Source of the DNA: Zygosaccharomyces rouxii
Lineage: Eukaryota > Ascomycota > Saccharomycetes > Saccharomycetales > Saccharomycetaceae
DNA length: 64,000 bases
Direction of reading: 5' to 3'
Assembly: GCF_000026365.1 (NCBI RefSeq)
Contig: NC_012992.1
Coordinates: 744,001-808,000, forward strand
Position numbers and translations under genes: made by a program. A model generated the notes under the pieces. That model saw only the letters and a list, made by a program, of their open reading frames with translations. It was not told where the DNA came from and made no database searches. Position 1 is the stretch's first letter, and each line of letters opens with the position of its first letter. Shown in pieces: positions 9,817 through 20,403 of this stretch.

Positions 9817-10827
9817 TTACAAGTAATAATACACGTAGAAGTTGCACAGTATGAGCGCTATAATACAAAGTGTCCAGAAGGTAGATTCATTCCATCGGTA
9901 ATGGAAATTCAAAGATGGGAATTGTAACGATGGTTTTTGTTTTTGATTCAATAGAACAATGATTTCATCCAATCTTTGCCGATTACTGATAATTTCTTGT
10001 TGTAATTCTTCTAAAGACTGCGGAGGAGGATTCGGGAGTGAAGTGGAAGTTTTTTGTGGTACTAATGTTGGTGAATCAGGTCTTGGCGGTGGCATCGTTG
10101 TCGGGAGTGATGGTCTACGTAATTCTTTTAATCGAGATTCCAACATGGACTTATCCTGTGAAACCAATTTTCTCCATTTCGATTCCATTATTTGACGTTT
10201 TTTATCCACATTGGAAGGAGATACTAGATGTGGTGATTGTGATACAGGTTCCCTACGTTCTTTATGAATTGGACTAGAATCCCTTGGTAAATACGGTAGG
10301 GGCAATGGATCTCCCAAACTTTTACGTAGTGAACCCACACGACGTCTGACTTTTGGCAGAGGTGTAGATACGTCTTCCATAGGGCTTGGTTCATCATTAG
10401 ATATAGGTGAATTTGCTTCTTGTTCGAAGTTTTTCCTCATTGTCAGCAAACTTCTACGAGATTTTAATTTTGGTGTGAATTTAAGTTCATCTTCATAGTC
10501 TTCATCAGTATTATCCTCTGGTTCTTGTTCTTGAAGGTTCTTTGTTGTATTAGTTGCAAAGGTACTAGGTAATTCTTCATGTTTAACCGTTGTGGACGGT
10601 TCGTCCACGTTATATTGACCTTGAATTCTATAGGTTGTCAGTCCGCGAATCGGTACGCAATTATCCTCTGAAACAACTGAGGTGGAATTATTTGAAACTA
10701 CAGAATCTTGATGTTGTCTTTGTTTCTGTTCGTAAAGTTCGTTAATCTTGGCGATACGGTTTTGACTCACCAATTGAGATCTCCTTGATGGTAAATAACT
10801 TGCAGGTGTATTGGAAAGACCATTCAT
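9817..10827 (-). CDS. KAR1: Spindle pole body half-bridge protein Kar1
   Basis: 336-residue hydrophilic, proline/serine-rich protein ending in a single hydrophobic tail anchor (about residues 315-336, WTLCIIALILCNFYVYYYL). In S. cerevisiae Kar1 (433 aa, YNL188W) is tail-anchored in the half-bridge, binds Cdc31 and is needed for SPB duplication and karyogamy. Identified from the C-terminal anchor, a coiled stretch before it (LEELQQEIISNRQRLDEIIVL) and its position between SWT21 and SRP1. The body is poorly conserved, as is usual for Kar1. Confidence 0.85.
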   Translation of the reverse strand: MNGLSNTPASYLPSRRSQLVSQNRIAKINELYEQKQRQHQDSVVSNNSTSVVSEDNCVPIRGLTTYRIQGQYNVDEPSTTVKHEELPSTFATNTTKNLQEQEPEDNTDEDYEDELKFTPKLKSRRSLLTMRKNFEQEANSPISNDEPSPMEDVSTPLPKVRRRVGSLRKSLGDPLPLPYLPRDSSPIHKERREPVSQSPHLVSPSNVDKKRQIMESKWRKLVSQDKSMLESRLKELRRPSLPTTMPPPRPDSPTLVPQKTSTSLPNPPPQSLEELQQEIISNRQRLDEIIVLLNQKQKPSLQFPSLNFHYRWNESTFWTLCIIALILCNFYVYYYL

Positions 10828-11215
10828 AAATGTTCCAAAGGGTCTTTTTGAAAGAATTTCAACTATTCTAACTAATATTTCGATTATTATTTACATTATA
10901 AGTTTTCAATGAGCTTCGCGACACATTGGTTTCGTTTTGTGCTAATATTACTGCGAAAGTGTATGAAGTATTTAAATATTCAAACAATGTTAAAAATCCC
11001 ATTCTATCTCGTGTAAAATCAATATGAAATTATGATTTGATTTGATTTGATTTGATAACTATTAAACAAAATGGCAGAGAAAAGTTGATATAAACAATTT
11101 GAGATGGGTAGAGGTAAAGAAAGGAAAGAAAAAAAAAAAAGGAAAAAATTAATAATAATGATAATAGTAGTAGTAGAAGTTGTTGTTGTAATTTAATGAT
11201 ACTGTACTCACTTAA
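10828..11215. other. SRP1 3' / KAR1 5' intergenic region
   Basis: 388 bp, AT-rich. It holds a GATTT tandem (about 11036-11055) and an A-rich/TAG-TAA microsatellite-like stretch (about 11130-11180) just after the SRP1 stop. No gene seen. Confidence 0.5.
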
Positions 11216-12829
11216 TCAATTGAAATTAAATTGTTGTTGAACGTTAGATCCAAAGCCAAAAGTGTTACCAGCTGTTTGTGGAGCCATACTTTCATCAATG
11301 GCATCGTCTTCTTCACCGAAATAAGTCTCAATGATTTTGTAGGCCTTCTCGTAAATCTTATCGTTTTCATTTTGTTGACAGTTGAAGATCTTTTCCATAC
11401 CACCTGCCTTTTCGATGTAATCGGCGTTTTCATTGATGTTAAGACCACGAGCTTCTTTATCAGCTTCACCCATCTTTAAGATATTCTCCAAAGCATCTAG
11501 TGTCACTTCAATAATTCTATTATCTGCAATTTCCAACAGATCACATAATGGTTTTATGCAACCTTGTGAAACCAAATATCTAATAATTTCAGGTCTTTGT
11601 AAACCACCAGACGAAGCATTGGAAATCGCCCAACAAGCTTCTTTCTTTGTTTTATAATCAGCTGTCTCCAATAACTTGACCAATGGTGGGACCATATTTG
11701 AATCTATAACAGCTTGAATTTGCTCTGTATTACCTGCTGTAATATTAGAAATTGTCCAACAAGCTTCTTTACGGATTGATTCCTTTGGTGATCCTAGAAG
11801 GTTTCTCAATGCAGGCAATACACCAGCATTAATGACAACTTGGGTTTGTAAATCGTTACCCGTTACAATATTACCAACAGCTCTCAGCGCAGGAGTTTGA
11901 ACCAAAGTTGATTGGTGGTTTAGTAATTCAACTAATCTCTTGGGGATTCTGACGTCAATAACTGCCTGAATGGCTTCTGGAGGACCATCTGATAGGTAAG
12001 AGATTGCCCAGCATGCGTCAATTAGAGTTTCAGTGTCCAACGAATAGATTAATTTGGCCAACGTTGGCAATGAACGTGAAACTATCGACCAATCGGGTTG
12101 TGGCTTTTTACCTCTGCATAAGTTTGAAAGTGTCCAGATTGCAGTTCTAATTAATGAGGTTTTATTAGTATTGAAAAGACCCAAAATTGGTTCCATCGCA
12201 CCACATTGTAGTACACGATCTCTGTAATCTGTTGAATCACCTGCAACATTACCAAGAGCCCAAATTGCTTGTTCTTGAACTTCCACTGAACCTGTGTATA
12301 GTAATTGAATGAAAAGTGGAACTGCTCCTGCGTCGACAACAACTTTTGTTTGAGCGGATGTACCTGATGCAATATTGGTCAATGCCCATGCTGCTTCTAA
12401 TTGTAACATTTCAGGTTGGTTTTCATTCATATAATTTACCAAAGTTGGAACGACGCCTGATTGAATAACAATGTCAATTGGAGGTCTATGTTCTCGTGAC
12501 AAAATTTGTCTAAACTTTACGGTGGCTGCTAACTGTTCCTGCATGTCCGGGGATTGAATTTGACGAATCATTTCAGGTAATTCTAGTTGTAATTGAGCAT
12601 AAAATTGTTGGTCTGCAGATGCAGATGCATCATCTTCATCTTCAGAATCTGCACCATTTGCAGGTGGGATGTAATTTCTTCTTTTAGCCAATGCTTCATC
12701 TCTCTTAGCCTTTCTCAATTCGACTTGTTGAGTATCCCTACGACGACGTAATTCATCAGCTGAAAAACGTTCTTTATTTTTGAAATTTGTACGTCTATAT
12801 TCTGGGACAAATTTATTCGTAGTCTCCAT
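11216..12829 (-). CDS. SRP1: Importin alpha (karyopherin alpha)
   Basis: Nuclear import adaptor that binds classical NLS cargo and Kap95. 537 residues (S. cerevisiae 542). An arginine/lysine-rich importin-beta-binding domain occupies residues ~10-55 ([27 protein letters not shown]). Ten armadillo repeats follow, with the repeated WALGNVAG / WTLSNLCRG / WAISYLSDG / WTISNITAG / WAISNASSG motifs whose Trp and Asn residues line the NLS groove. The acidic C-terminus ([11 protein letters not shown]) is the Cse1-binding region. A Reb1 site is at 13016-13022. Matches YNL189W. Confidence 0.98.
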   Translation of the reverse strand: METTNKFVPEYRRTNFKNKERFSADELRRRRDTQQVELRKAKRDEALAKRRNYIPPANGADSEDEDDASASADQQFYAQLQLELPEMIRQIQSPDMQEQLAATVKFRQILSREHRPPIDIVIQSGVVPTLVNYMNENQPEMLQLEAAWALTNIASGTSAQTKVVVDAGAVPLFIQLLYTGSVEVQEQAIWALGNVAGDSTDYRDRVLQCGAMEPILGLFNTNKTSLIRTAIWTLSNLCRGKKPQPDWSIVSRSLPTLAKLIYSLDTETLIDACWAISYLSDGPPEAIQAVIDVRIPKRLVELLNHQSTLVQTPALRAVGNIVTGNDLQTQVVINAGVLPALRNLLGSPKESIRKEACWTISNITAGNTEQIQAVIDSNMVPPLVKLLETADYKTKKEACWAISNASSGGLQRPEIIRYLVSQGCIKPLCDLLEIADNRIIEVTLDALENILKMGEADKEARGLNINENADYIEKAGGMEKIFNCQQNENDKIYEKAYKIIETYFGEEDDAIDESMAPQTAGNTFGFGSNVQQQFNFN

Positions 12830-13331
12830 GATTAACTAATACTGCCTTTACTTTAAACTTTAATCCTTATAGCTCCAGTATTGTCTGCTCATCATTAATC
12901 GTTAAAGTGGGTATAAATTTGAATAAAACTTGGAAGAGCATCTCAATGGTTACGCGATGCATGGCGAGTGGAGGCCTTCGTACGAAAGAAGGCCAGAGAA
13001 AAGAAACTAGAAAGCCGGGTAAATGCTTTTAGATGGGTCACGCGATTATCACGGGGTATATACTTACTTGCATACAACAGTACACCACACCTAACAGCAC
13101 AACCCACCAGTCGTTAAACTTAACACGCAACGTTATTAACTACACACTACACACGACACGACACACACACACACACACACCTACACACTTTCAAAAACAA
13201 TTTGACAGTTGCAACTTGTCAATCAATACCACCTTTCATTGCAACGAACGAAGAATGGCACCGATCAACTGAACAAAGAAGAAAAAGACGTAGTCAAAAG
13301 AACACCTCTTAGCATCACACTAAACACAGAC
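12830..13331. promoter_or_regulatory. SRP1 promoter with Reb1 site and CA microsatellite
   Basis: 502 bp upstream of SRP1. A Reb1 consensus CGGGTAA at 13016-13022 lies 187 bp before the SRP1 ATG. A pure AC dinucleotide run covers about 13161-13181 within a longer ACAC-rich stretch. No supported gene. Confidence 0.6.
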
Positions 13332-13652
13332 TCACAATAATAGTAGGGCACCAGCGACCGCACCAGCACCTCCAGCTAGACCCACTCTCTTGGCAGCGCC
13401 AAAGTTGGATGCACCTGGAGCAGCGTCGTTTGGATAGCTCGTAATGTGACGAGTAGTAGTTGCCTGTCTTGTGTTGTCGAATTTACCATACTTGTGAGTA
13501 CTACTGGTTTCGACGTGCTTCGTTCTCGATGTCTTGTCGAATTTACCGTACTTGTGGGTACCGTATGAAGTCACAGTTACGGTACCTGGAATCCTGGCAT
13601 CCACCAAGTTCAAAGTTGTCAGAACTGCAACAGACAAACTAGAAAGCTTCAT
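13332..13652 (-). CDS. Short GPI-type cell-wall hydrophilin (YNL190W homologue)
   Basis: 106 residues. An N-terminal signal peptide (residues 1-19, LSVAVLTTLNLVDA) is followed by a hydrophilic middle with two copies of a STHKYGKFD-type repeat (HKYGKFDKT and HKYGKFDNT). The C-terminus (GGAGAVAGALLLL) is a GPI-attachment signal, so a cell-wall or plasma-membrane anchored product is expected. S. cerevisiae YNL190W (204 aa) is a hydrophilin linked to desiccation-rehydration survival; this copy is about half as long, with few repeats. Position next to SRP1 agrees. Confidence 0.8.
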   Translation of the reverse strand: MKLSSLSVAVLTTLNLVDARIPGTVTVTSYGTHKYGKFDKTSRTKHVETSSTHKYGKFDNTRQATTTRHITSYPNDAAPGASNFGAAKRVGLAGGAGAVAGALLLL

Positions 13653-14078
13653 GAGTGTGTGTGCGGCGGTGTAGTAGTAGTAGGAAGGAGAAAAAGTGCG
13701 GGAGAGAAGTAAGAGTATCTCTGCTATTTAATCTTGCTGCTTATAAACCTTTCCACCGGGGGAGGAGACGAGGAATTTAAAAATACGACAAGTCAAAAAA
13801 AAGGACGAAAAAAAAGAAAAAACAACTCAAGAAAGCGGGTAGAAAAAGACGCAGCAGAAAAGCGGGAGGGAAAATATATATGCAGCGGGAAAATCCAAGA
13901 AGGGTAACAGTAAACTAACGAGACTTCCTGGGAACTATGGAGAAACATTAGCAGACAAACGTAATTAAACAAAGCATACCGTACGATGTGTTCGAGTGTA
14001 TCGTGTGTATCGTGTGTGTCGTGTGGTGTACGAGGTATTTTCTACTTGTTTTCAGTCTGTTGTGGTTCGGGAAAAAGG
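13653..14078. other. Upstream region of the YNL190W homologue
   Basis: About 430 bp with purine-rich stretches, a TATA-like tract near 13875 (aaatatatatgc) and an imperfect repeat of (T)CGTGTGTAT between about 13992 and 14028. No gene seen. Confidence 0.4.
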
Positions 14079-14085
14079 AAAAAAA
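14079..14085 (-). terminator. Pol III terminator of tRNA-Trp
   Basis: Seven A on + (T7 on the transcribed strand) 10 bp after the tRNA-Trp 3' end. Confidence 0.75.
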
Positions 14086-14095
14086 TTAATTTGAA

Positions 14096-14196
14096 TGAAA
14101 CGGACAGGAATTGAACCTGCAACCCTTCGATTGCCAATTCCGGAATATTCCAGGATCTAACTGGAGTCGAAAGCTCTACCATTGAGCCACCGCTTC
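14096..14196 (-). tRNA. tRNA-Trp(CCA) with intron
   Basis: The acceptor GAAGCGG pairs with CCGTTTC and the discriminator is A. The A box (TGGCTCAATGG), the B box (GGTTCAATTCC) and the CCA anticodon are all present. Exons are 14196-14161 and 14131-14096 (36+36 nt) around a 29-nt intron 14160-14132, giving a 72-nt mature tRNA. The base at position 37 reads G. The intron contains CTGGA, able to pair with the anticodon-loop TCCAG, the usual anticodon-intron helix. A Pol III terminator follows. Confidence 0.97.
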
Positions 14197-14607
14197 ACTG
14201 TCCATCTGTTGGAGGGAGTTCATTTTTTTGTAGTTTTCATTTCCAGAGCGCATCAGCTGATTAGACCGAGAGTAATAGTATTTAGGTGTATATTTTCCTT
14301 CTTTAAGCAATTCTTCATAGAGTGGATGAATGCATACATCATCTGATACAGGACCGTAACGTAACTCATCTATGGGAATTACCAAAGTTCGTGGCCTTTG
14401 GAATCTTACCAAAAGGTCCAATGCTAACCGCTTGCAGATGGGTATTGATTATTAGTCCCTCATGTGGACTACTTACCTATTTTAAAGAAAGAAAAAAAGC
14501 AAAATTAGTCTGAACTAGGTTGGCATTCGTACATATGGTCCCAACTTCAAGGTGATGAGTTTGATTGTTAGCATTGTCGGAGTTCGTCCTCTTCCTTTTT
14601 CCTGCAT
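14176..14607 (-). pseudogene. Unrecognised small gene, spliced and/or frameshifted
   Basis: Not recognised. Two overlapping minus-strand frames look protein-like. Frame A is open 14476-14366 and includes GLIINTHLQAVSIGPFGKIP. Frame B is open 14448-14176 and includes IPIDELRYGPVSDDVCIHPL then a Y/K-rich stretch. Joining them needs a +1 shift around 14366-14400. Frame B has no ATG near its start and its stop codon lies within the 5' part of tRNA-Trp. A candidate intron (donor GTACGA at 14532, branch-like GACTAAT, acceptor TAG at 14477) would add an ATG exon 14607-14533 in phase with frame A. It may be a decaying gene, a sequence error in a real gene, or programmed frameshifting. The S. cerevisiae order has no gene here. 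Confidence 0.35.
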
Positions 14608-15010
14608 GTTGAAAATTAAATCAAAGGAAAGGAACATCCGAAAAGAGAAATAAGCTCAAGATAGTCTTTCCAGAAAGGTCATATGTCTAAAAGCACTAAA
14701 CAGTGCTGACATTTTAATTGCATTCTTGGCCATTAAATTTATTCTTGGCTAAAGTTGCGCATTTGCTAATGCCGTGCTTAATTGTGGATGGATTTCTGAT
14801 TCAAAATGAGCAAACTTTCTGCGTCTAGACTTATCCCCTTTTCAAGAAGGAATTGACAAGCATCCAGGGGGATTTCTAGAATTTTTCGGGGTCAGGATGG
14901 CAATTGATTCGAACCTTCTTTTTTTTTTTTTTTAGCTCAATATATGTATGGTATGTATGGTTTCCTGGGGTCCTCTGGAAGCTTTGGCTTACATCTATAC
15001 GTATATATCA
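14608..15010. other. Intergenic region after DUG3
   Basis: 400 bp with a T tract (about 14919-14934). I see no coding potential that begins with ATG and no RNA gene. Confidence 0.4.
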
Positions 15011-16084
15011 TTATGCCAGATGGGCCGCGGCTGACATTGGTCTTGATCTTCCCTCTCTTTCCAAGGGGGGCACATCTTTTTCCACCGCGTTTGCCAAGGG
15101 CACCGATCCCATCAGTCCTTTACTTTCTGCCAGAGCAGAGTTTCTCAAATAGAGTGGATCTTCTTGGTAGTACTCATCGATTATTGGGTGTAATAGAATC
15201 GTCTGGTTTTTTATCGTCAATATGCTATTCGTTGGTACCGCCGTCCAGTCACCTCTTTCAAAAGTCAAAGGTTCAGATGCAACCATAATCACATCTTGAT
15301 TCCGGTCTAATCTTTCTACCCTGTATTCACCTGGTGACGATTCAACAAATCTTGATCCACAGCTAAAATGCAGAGATGCCGCCTCGTCTGTCTTGGATGT
15401 AATGTAGCGACTTACTACGACTGAGGATCCGTCTGTAACTGCGAAATTTAATAAAGACGGTTCCACTTGTTCTAGGTCTTTGCCAACTTCTTTAGTCCAA
15501 TTCTTTATCATTTCAATTGTCCTTAACATTGCCTCTCGAAGTGCCGCATGTCCAAAATTTCCTTCTTCCTTAGCAGGGTCATATCCTAATTTCCTTAGAG
15601 TATCCAAAAATAGGGCAAATGCACATTCAGAATCTGTACTGCCTTTGAGGAAATTTAAATATTCATCATCAATGTGGTTCAAAAGAGTTCTTTTAATCTT
15701 GGCAAAGTTTGAAATACCACCGTTATGCATGAAGCACAACGAGTGGTAAGTAAATGGGTGGCAATTAGTTTCTGACAGTATACCATAAGTTGATGCCCTC
15801 ACATGAGCAAATACAAGTTCAGATTTTGTCTTTTCTGCTAACGTTTCCAAATTTTGGTTATTCCATGCAGGCGTAATAGCTCTGAATAAGCAGGGACCGT
15901 CATCGTTTAATTCTTTATCTTGTGGATAGTATGCTACACCAAATCCATCACCATTAACAGGCCTCCTCCTATCTAACCTTAGTCTACTATCAAAGGACTG
16001 GTTGATGATTGAGTGTGCAGGTCTTGTTAAGAGATGTGAGAGACGTAGTGGCTCTTTACCCTTGAATATGAGAAATCTGCACAT
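15011..16084 (-). CDS. DUG3: Glutamine amidotransferase subunit of the GSH-degrading Dug complex
   Basis: Class II (Ntn-type) glutamine amidotransferase; with Dug2 it removes glutamate from glutathione. 357 residues, the same as S. cerevisiae Dug3. The mature-type N-terminal nucleophile Cys2 (MCRFL) is present, as are the NGDGFGVAYY loop (about residue 44), HVRASTYG and the NCHPF/MHNGGISNF substrate-pocket motifs (about 105-125). Cytosolic, no signal sequence. Matches YNL191W; DTD1 lies 129 bp upstream. Confidence 0.96.
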   Translation of the reverse strand: MCRFLIFKGKEPLRLSHLLTRPAHSIINQSFDSRLRLDRRRPVNGDGFGVAYYPQDKELNDDGPCLFRAITPAWNNQNLETLAEKTKSELVFAHVRASTYGILSETNCHPFTYHSLCFMHNGGISNFAKIKRTLLNHIDDEYLNFLKGSTDSECAFALFLDTLRKLGYDPAKEEGNFGHAALREAMLRTIEMIKNWTKEVGKDLEQVEPSLLNFAVTDGSSVVVSRYITSKTDEAASLHFSCGSRFVESSPGEYRVERLDRNQDVIMVASEPLTFERGDWTAVPTNSILTIKNQTILLHPIIDEYYQEDPLYLRNSALAESKGLMGSVPLANAVEKDVPPLEREGRSRPMSAAAHLA

Positions 16085-16213
16085 ATTTGTTTTTTCGATT
16101 CACTTTCTTTTTAATGTTTTGTCTTGTTTAGACTATGTTTCGGCTAATTGTTTCTATCAACTTACTTCATCTTAAATACAGTACACATGACAAAAATTGT
16201 TGAAGCCACACAA

Positions 16214-16727
16214 TCATTCCTTGGTGTCCAAGGTGATGGTCACTGGACCTTCATTAGTCAATGAACAACTCATCATGGCTCCGAATTCACCATCTTGAAC
16301 CCTGTCTTGACCTAATCCATTACGTAACAATGTCAAGAAGTGATCGTAAAGTTCTTTAGCCAAATGTCCCTTCTGAGCCATGTGTAAATCTGGCTTAGTA
16401 CCTTTTTTAGTTCTTGCCATCAGTGTGAATTGTGAAACTGATAAGATCTCCCCTCCAGCATCCTTGATGTTCCTCTTCCAAAGGAAATCCTTATCGTCAC
16501 CAAATATTCTAATACTCAACACTTTATTTGACAACTTTTCTACATCCTCTAAAGTGTCCTCTGTCGAGATTCCTACAAGCAAGAAGTAACCATTCTTAAT
16601 GCTGTACTTTCAGTTAGTATATAGTCAGGAGAGTTGTTCTCTTTAAGGCCAATGCTACTTACCTTGAAACTACTCGAGACTCCACCGTAACCGCAGCTTG
16701 CGATACTTTCTGTAAAACAATTCTCAT
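16214..16727 (-). CDS. DTD1: D-aminoacyl-tRNA deacylase, one intron
   Basis: Hydrolyses D-Tyr and other D-amino acids mischarged onto tRNA. Spliced: exon 1 is 16727-16663 (65 nt), the intron 16662-16602 (61 nt; donor GTAAGT, branch TACTAAC, acceptor CAG), and exon 2 16601-16214. The join yields 150 residues, exactly the S. cerevisiae length, starting MRIVLQKVSQA. Family signatures are SQFTL (about residue 82) and the GPVT motif near the C-terminus (NEGPVTITL). S. cerevisiae DTD1 (YDL219W) also has a 5' intron, so the intron is ancestral. Confidence 0.96.
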
Positions 16728-16917
16728 CTTCGAATCTCTCTGATCTCCTATGCTCGAGGATTTTAGAGTTGCAACTGTTCGTTCTTACTACAGAGCGAAT
16801 GTAAAAATGAATGCTAGTAAAGTTATACACCGATATATTCTATCCAGTTCCCCCAGGAAAAAAAAAAAAATAATAGTACAAGGTAATGCAATTGGTAAAT
16901 CTGGTTTTCTTTTTTGG

Positions 16918-19900
16918 TTAACGGAACCTTAATTTTCTGAAAAACCTTGTCAACATGTAGAGTGAACAACCGATAAACCTTATGGCTGCTGAAAGGGCAA
17001 CGATCCAAAGAATGATTGTGAAATATATTGTAGCCTTTTCAGTAATAACAGGTCTTTCATGTCCTTTTGCTGTATTATCAGTATCAGTAACTGGTTGATT
17101 CCTCATGGCTAAGTAATCAGAAATACCACCATATTCCATTACAGCGGCACACACACCGAAATTCGTCAGTAGCCATATGATAATGACCAAAGAACGAACT
17201 TTGGCGTAATAACTAGCCTTACGTTCTTCATCAGCAATTTCTCTACCACCGTCCTCATCTTCGTCACTACCTCTTGCCAAAATATTAATGTATTTGTCAT
17301 AATTCGATTGAATCTCTTGACTAGAAATGGGGATCTCCATTTTGAAAGTACCATCTTCCTTAGCTTGAATCTTACCTAGAGGTTTAGCGGCAAAACCCTT
17401 AGTACCCCAGGACAAATCGTGCACATTACAGAAGGCGTAAATGTTCAGAACATTCACGTAAGATGGTGTCAACAGAATGTATTGGAAAAAACTCGTTAAC
17501 ATATGCCATGGTTGTAAGTAAATGATGGAGCTTGTCGCATAAAGACACACAGTAGATCCCAGGGAAATGACTAAATCTCTAAAGGCTTCCTCTGTAAGTA
17601 GACCAACAAATGATACTTTTTGACCAAGGATGTTTTCAAATGATTTAACACTCATCCAAATACTGCAAAAAATCATATAAGCCATAAGGACGGCAAAGAA
17701 AATGCAAGTGGCCAGATAAAACCATTCTGTTGTCTTCGGCTTGTTACCTAACGAAAGGATGAAAGTGGAAACGATACAAACACCGTAAAGCCAGTAGAAA
17801 ACGACACATAAAATGTTGAAAACAGAATGGTAGGTTAATGCAATCGACATGGTCAAAATACGGAACACTAAGAAAAAAGAACTTAGTGAAAACCATGATA
17901 GAATCGTATTGAGAAACAAATAAACGAATTCAATGCTCAACATAAGTTTTCTCACAATGTTATGACCACTAGTCCAAATCCTGTAGAAATGGACAAACGA
18001 ATAGACACTTGCAAAGAAGGATCCATTTAACCAACGTCTTCTCTGCAGGATAAATTCTGGAATACGCTCGGGAACATCTGTGGATGCTGATGAACTTCTA
18101 CAATATTTGAGAATCCAATTAGCGCCTTTCTTAGTGACGACTTCAAAACATAAGATACGATCTTCAGCAAGGTACATGTTAGAAGAGAAGAAATTAAATT
18201 TTTTCTCATCCACTTTTTCACCATAGAAATATTTTTGTAATGGAACACCTTTCACCGCTTCATATCTGTATGCTGAGAAAGCACCCGGTAAAACTGTAAT
18301 GAAACCAAAATCTGATTCTGTAGTCTTATCCAAAATGTTAGACATCTTATATTCAAAATTTTGTGATGCAACTAACGGATTAAGAAGTTTTCTATAATTT
18401 TTACCCAAATCTGCCTTAATCTCACCACATGCACCACCAACTTGTGGATTACGGAATTCTCTCCACAGATGATAGATAGCTTTTTTGCTGGGCATAGTAC
18501 CTGCATCTAACAGTGTAACGACATTCGGTTGCAGAAGTTCAGCAAATCCTTCAAATGCCCATCTGTGAGAATTAATCTTTTGTTGGTTCATCTCCTTAAG
18601 ACCAAACATCAGTTGCACTGGGACAGTATTAGCATTACTTTCCAATTGTACACCTTTGTCTGATACTTGTGTGATATTCATCATCGTCGTATGTTCATAC
18701 ACATGCATCTTTACCTTTTTATCATTAATTTCATCCTTGGCGAAACCATCTTGGAAACATCCTAGAGCACTCATTAATGCTAATGCCTTTTCATTTACTT
18801 TTGCACGACCATCTGATATGACACATACAACGATTTTTTTCCAAGCATCAGCCCCCCAGGTAGATGATTTCTTCTCACGAACCATGTGTCTGATATTGTC
18901 CATTACACCTTTCAAGGTATTTCCCAAAAGGAAATGATCTTCATTGTACATGGTAATCACAATCATTAATTCAGTTTCTCTTGGAACAATGTAGTTCAAC
19001 TGCCTAACTGTGAAATTATTTTCTTCAATCTGGTCTGGTTCGCAAGTAACCGCTTGGTACCTCATAAACTTAAACTCATTAGAGACCTTTTCACTGCTAA
19101 CTGAAGTGTACTGTCTTAACAGAGAAGCACTAATGGGGGAATCAAAGACAAAATTACCCTTCCACAGTTTAAATTTTCTCATCATAGTGGCAGATCTCTT
19201 TGGCAGTGCCCTCTCTGGTTCTTCACCATCTCCCGATGCATTATTTGAGGATGCTGTAGACAACGTTTGGAAATTCGTACTTTTATCCAACGTCTTCGTT
19301 TCATCGTAATCACCCAAATCCTTATGTTCACCACTACCACTCAAATCCTCCTCAACATCTAACAACTCTTCACCGGGAGAACTATAATTTGATTGCAGAG
19401 GAGAAAAACGCTGTGTATATGGATCAACCATCTCACCATTCCTACCTAGAAAAGTATTAATCTGATAATCATCACCACGTTGATCGATGTACCCATCCTC
19501 CAAATCTGTTCCATCTTCACTATCTCTCTTACGAACATTCATAGTCATTGGATCATCATTAAACACAAAACTCATATTGTCCTTGGCTGTTTGCTGCAAG
19601 ATTGGTCTTTCGGATTGATCACCAACATCATCAACGCTGCTATTTGATCCCCTACTAGAACCACCGGGATTACCGTGTAGATTCCCATAGTAGTATTCTT
19701 CATCATCAAAATATTCACTTCCAGGATTAATATCAGCTTGGCCTGGGTGTAACTGAGAACTACCGATTATATCAGGTGTATGTTGAATAACGTTAATTGA
19801 CGGTACATTTTGCTGGTCAGATGGTGTAGCCGGAGTATTACTGATAAATGCATCTGAATAAGAAGTGTTCACATGCAAATTTGGATCTGCCGGAAACGCA

Positions 19901-20043
19901 TTGACAAATCCGCTGTATGTATCCATAGGAATATATTCACCCTCATCTTCAACATCCTGATCTCTTATAGAGGGTGGGTTCGTAACCAGCGGATCACGGT
20001 ACCTCAGTTGCTCACCGTTGGGTCCATACTTCCGATAACTCAT
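16918..20043 (-). CDS. CHS1: Chitin synthase I
   Basis: Integral plasma-membrane GT2 enzyme polymerising UDP-GlcNAc into chitin, with a cell-separation repair role in S. cerevisiae. 1041 residues. An acidic disordered N-terminus runs 1-300, then the chitin synthase N-domain and the GT2 core from about 360 (MYNEDHF). LAEDR (about 624) supplies the catalytic-region Asp and QRRRWLNG (about 664) is the diagnostic product-binding motif. At least six C-terminal hydrophobic segments span about 690-1030. Complete; matches YNL192W. Confidence 0.97.
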   Translation of the reverse strand: MSYRKYGPNGEQLRYRDPLVTNPPSIRDQDVEDEGEYIPMDTYSGFVNAFPADPNLHVNTSYSDAFISNTPATPSDQQNVPSINVIQHTPDIIGSSQLHPGQADINPGSEYFDDEEYYYGNLHGNPGGSSRGSNSSVDDVGDQSERPILQQTAKDNMSFVFNDDPMTMNVRKRDSEDGTDLEDGYIDQRGDDYQINTFLGRNGEMVDPYTQRFSPLQSNYSSPGEELLDVEEDLSGSGEHKDLGDYDETKTLDKSTNFQTLSTASSNNASGDGEEPERALPKRSATMMRKFKLWKGNFVFDSPISASLLRQYTSVSSEKVSNEFKFMRYQAVTCEPDQIEENNFTVRQLNYIVPRETELMIVITMYNEDHFLLGNTLKGVMDNIRHMVREKKSSTWGADAWKKIVVCVISDGRAKVNEKALALMSALGCFQDGFAKDEINDKKVKMHVYEHTTMMNITQVSDKGVQLESNANTVPVQLMFGLKEMNQQKINSHRWAFEGFAELLQPNVVTLLDAGTMPSKKAIYHLWREFRNPQVGGACGEIKADLGKNYRKLLNPLVASQNFEYKMSNILDKTTESDFGFITVLPGAFSAYRYEAVKGVPLQKYFYGEKVDEKKFNFFSSNMYLAEDRILCFEVVTKKGANWILKYCRSSSASTDVPERIPEFILQRRRWLNGSFFASVYSFVHFYRIWTSGHNIVRKLMLSIEFVYLFLNTILSWFSLSSFFLVFRILTMSIALTYHSVFNILCVVFYWLYGVCIVSTFILSLGNKPKTTEWFYLATCIFFAVLMAYMIFCSIWMSVKSFENILGQKVSFVGLLTEEAFRDLVISLGSTVCLYATSSIIYLQPWHMLTSFFQYILLTPSYVNVLNIYAFCNVHDLSWGTKGFAAKPLGKIQAKEDGTFKMEIPISSQEIQSNYDKYINILARGSDEDEDGGREIADEERKASYYAKVRSLVIIIWLLTNFGVCAAVMEYGGISDYLAMRNQPVTDTDNTAKGHERPVITEKATIYFTIILWIVALSAAIRFIGCSLYMLTRFFRKLRFR

Positions 20044-20403
20044 TGTTTTAAAGAAAAAATTGGCTTATTTGCCAGATGTTTCTCTTAATATCTCTCTTTT
20101 TAATTCTCTAATGGACTCACCACATCTAAAGTTTAAAAAATTTAAACAATACGTTCAAGACACTCACTTCTTTATACCTTTATAACATCAAACTTCCCCA
20201 TGACGTCTGTTCTAAAATTATCTGCCCAGCATCGCTCGCCTTGTGGGCTTTGGAATATTTCGCGTTAGTGATCTGAATAGAAAAGAGTATAAAAATTCCA
20301 AATGGCTGGCTGATGAGGTACCAACCTGGTTTTAGAACGATACAAAAGAATGATAGATTGATCTTATGCAGTTTGTAACACAGTTGAGACGTAGAGCCAT
20401 GAA
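20044..20403. promoter_or_regulatory. CHS1 upstream region
   Basis: 360 bp holding a short palindrome-like element at about 20131-20147 (GTTTAAA, AAA spacer, TTTAAAC) and AT-rich sequence. No gene. Confidence 0.35.
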
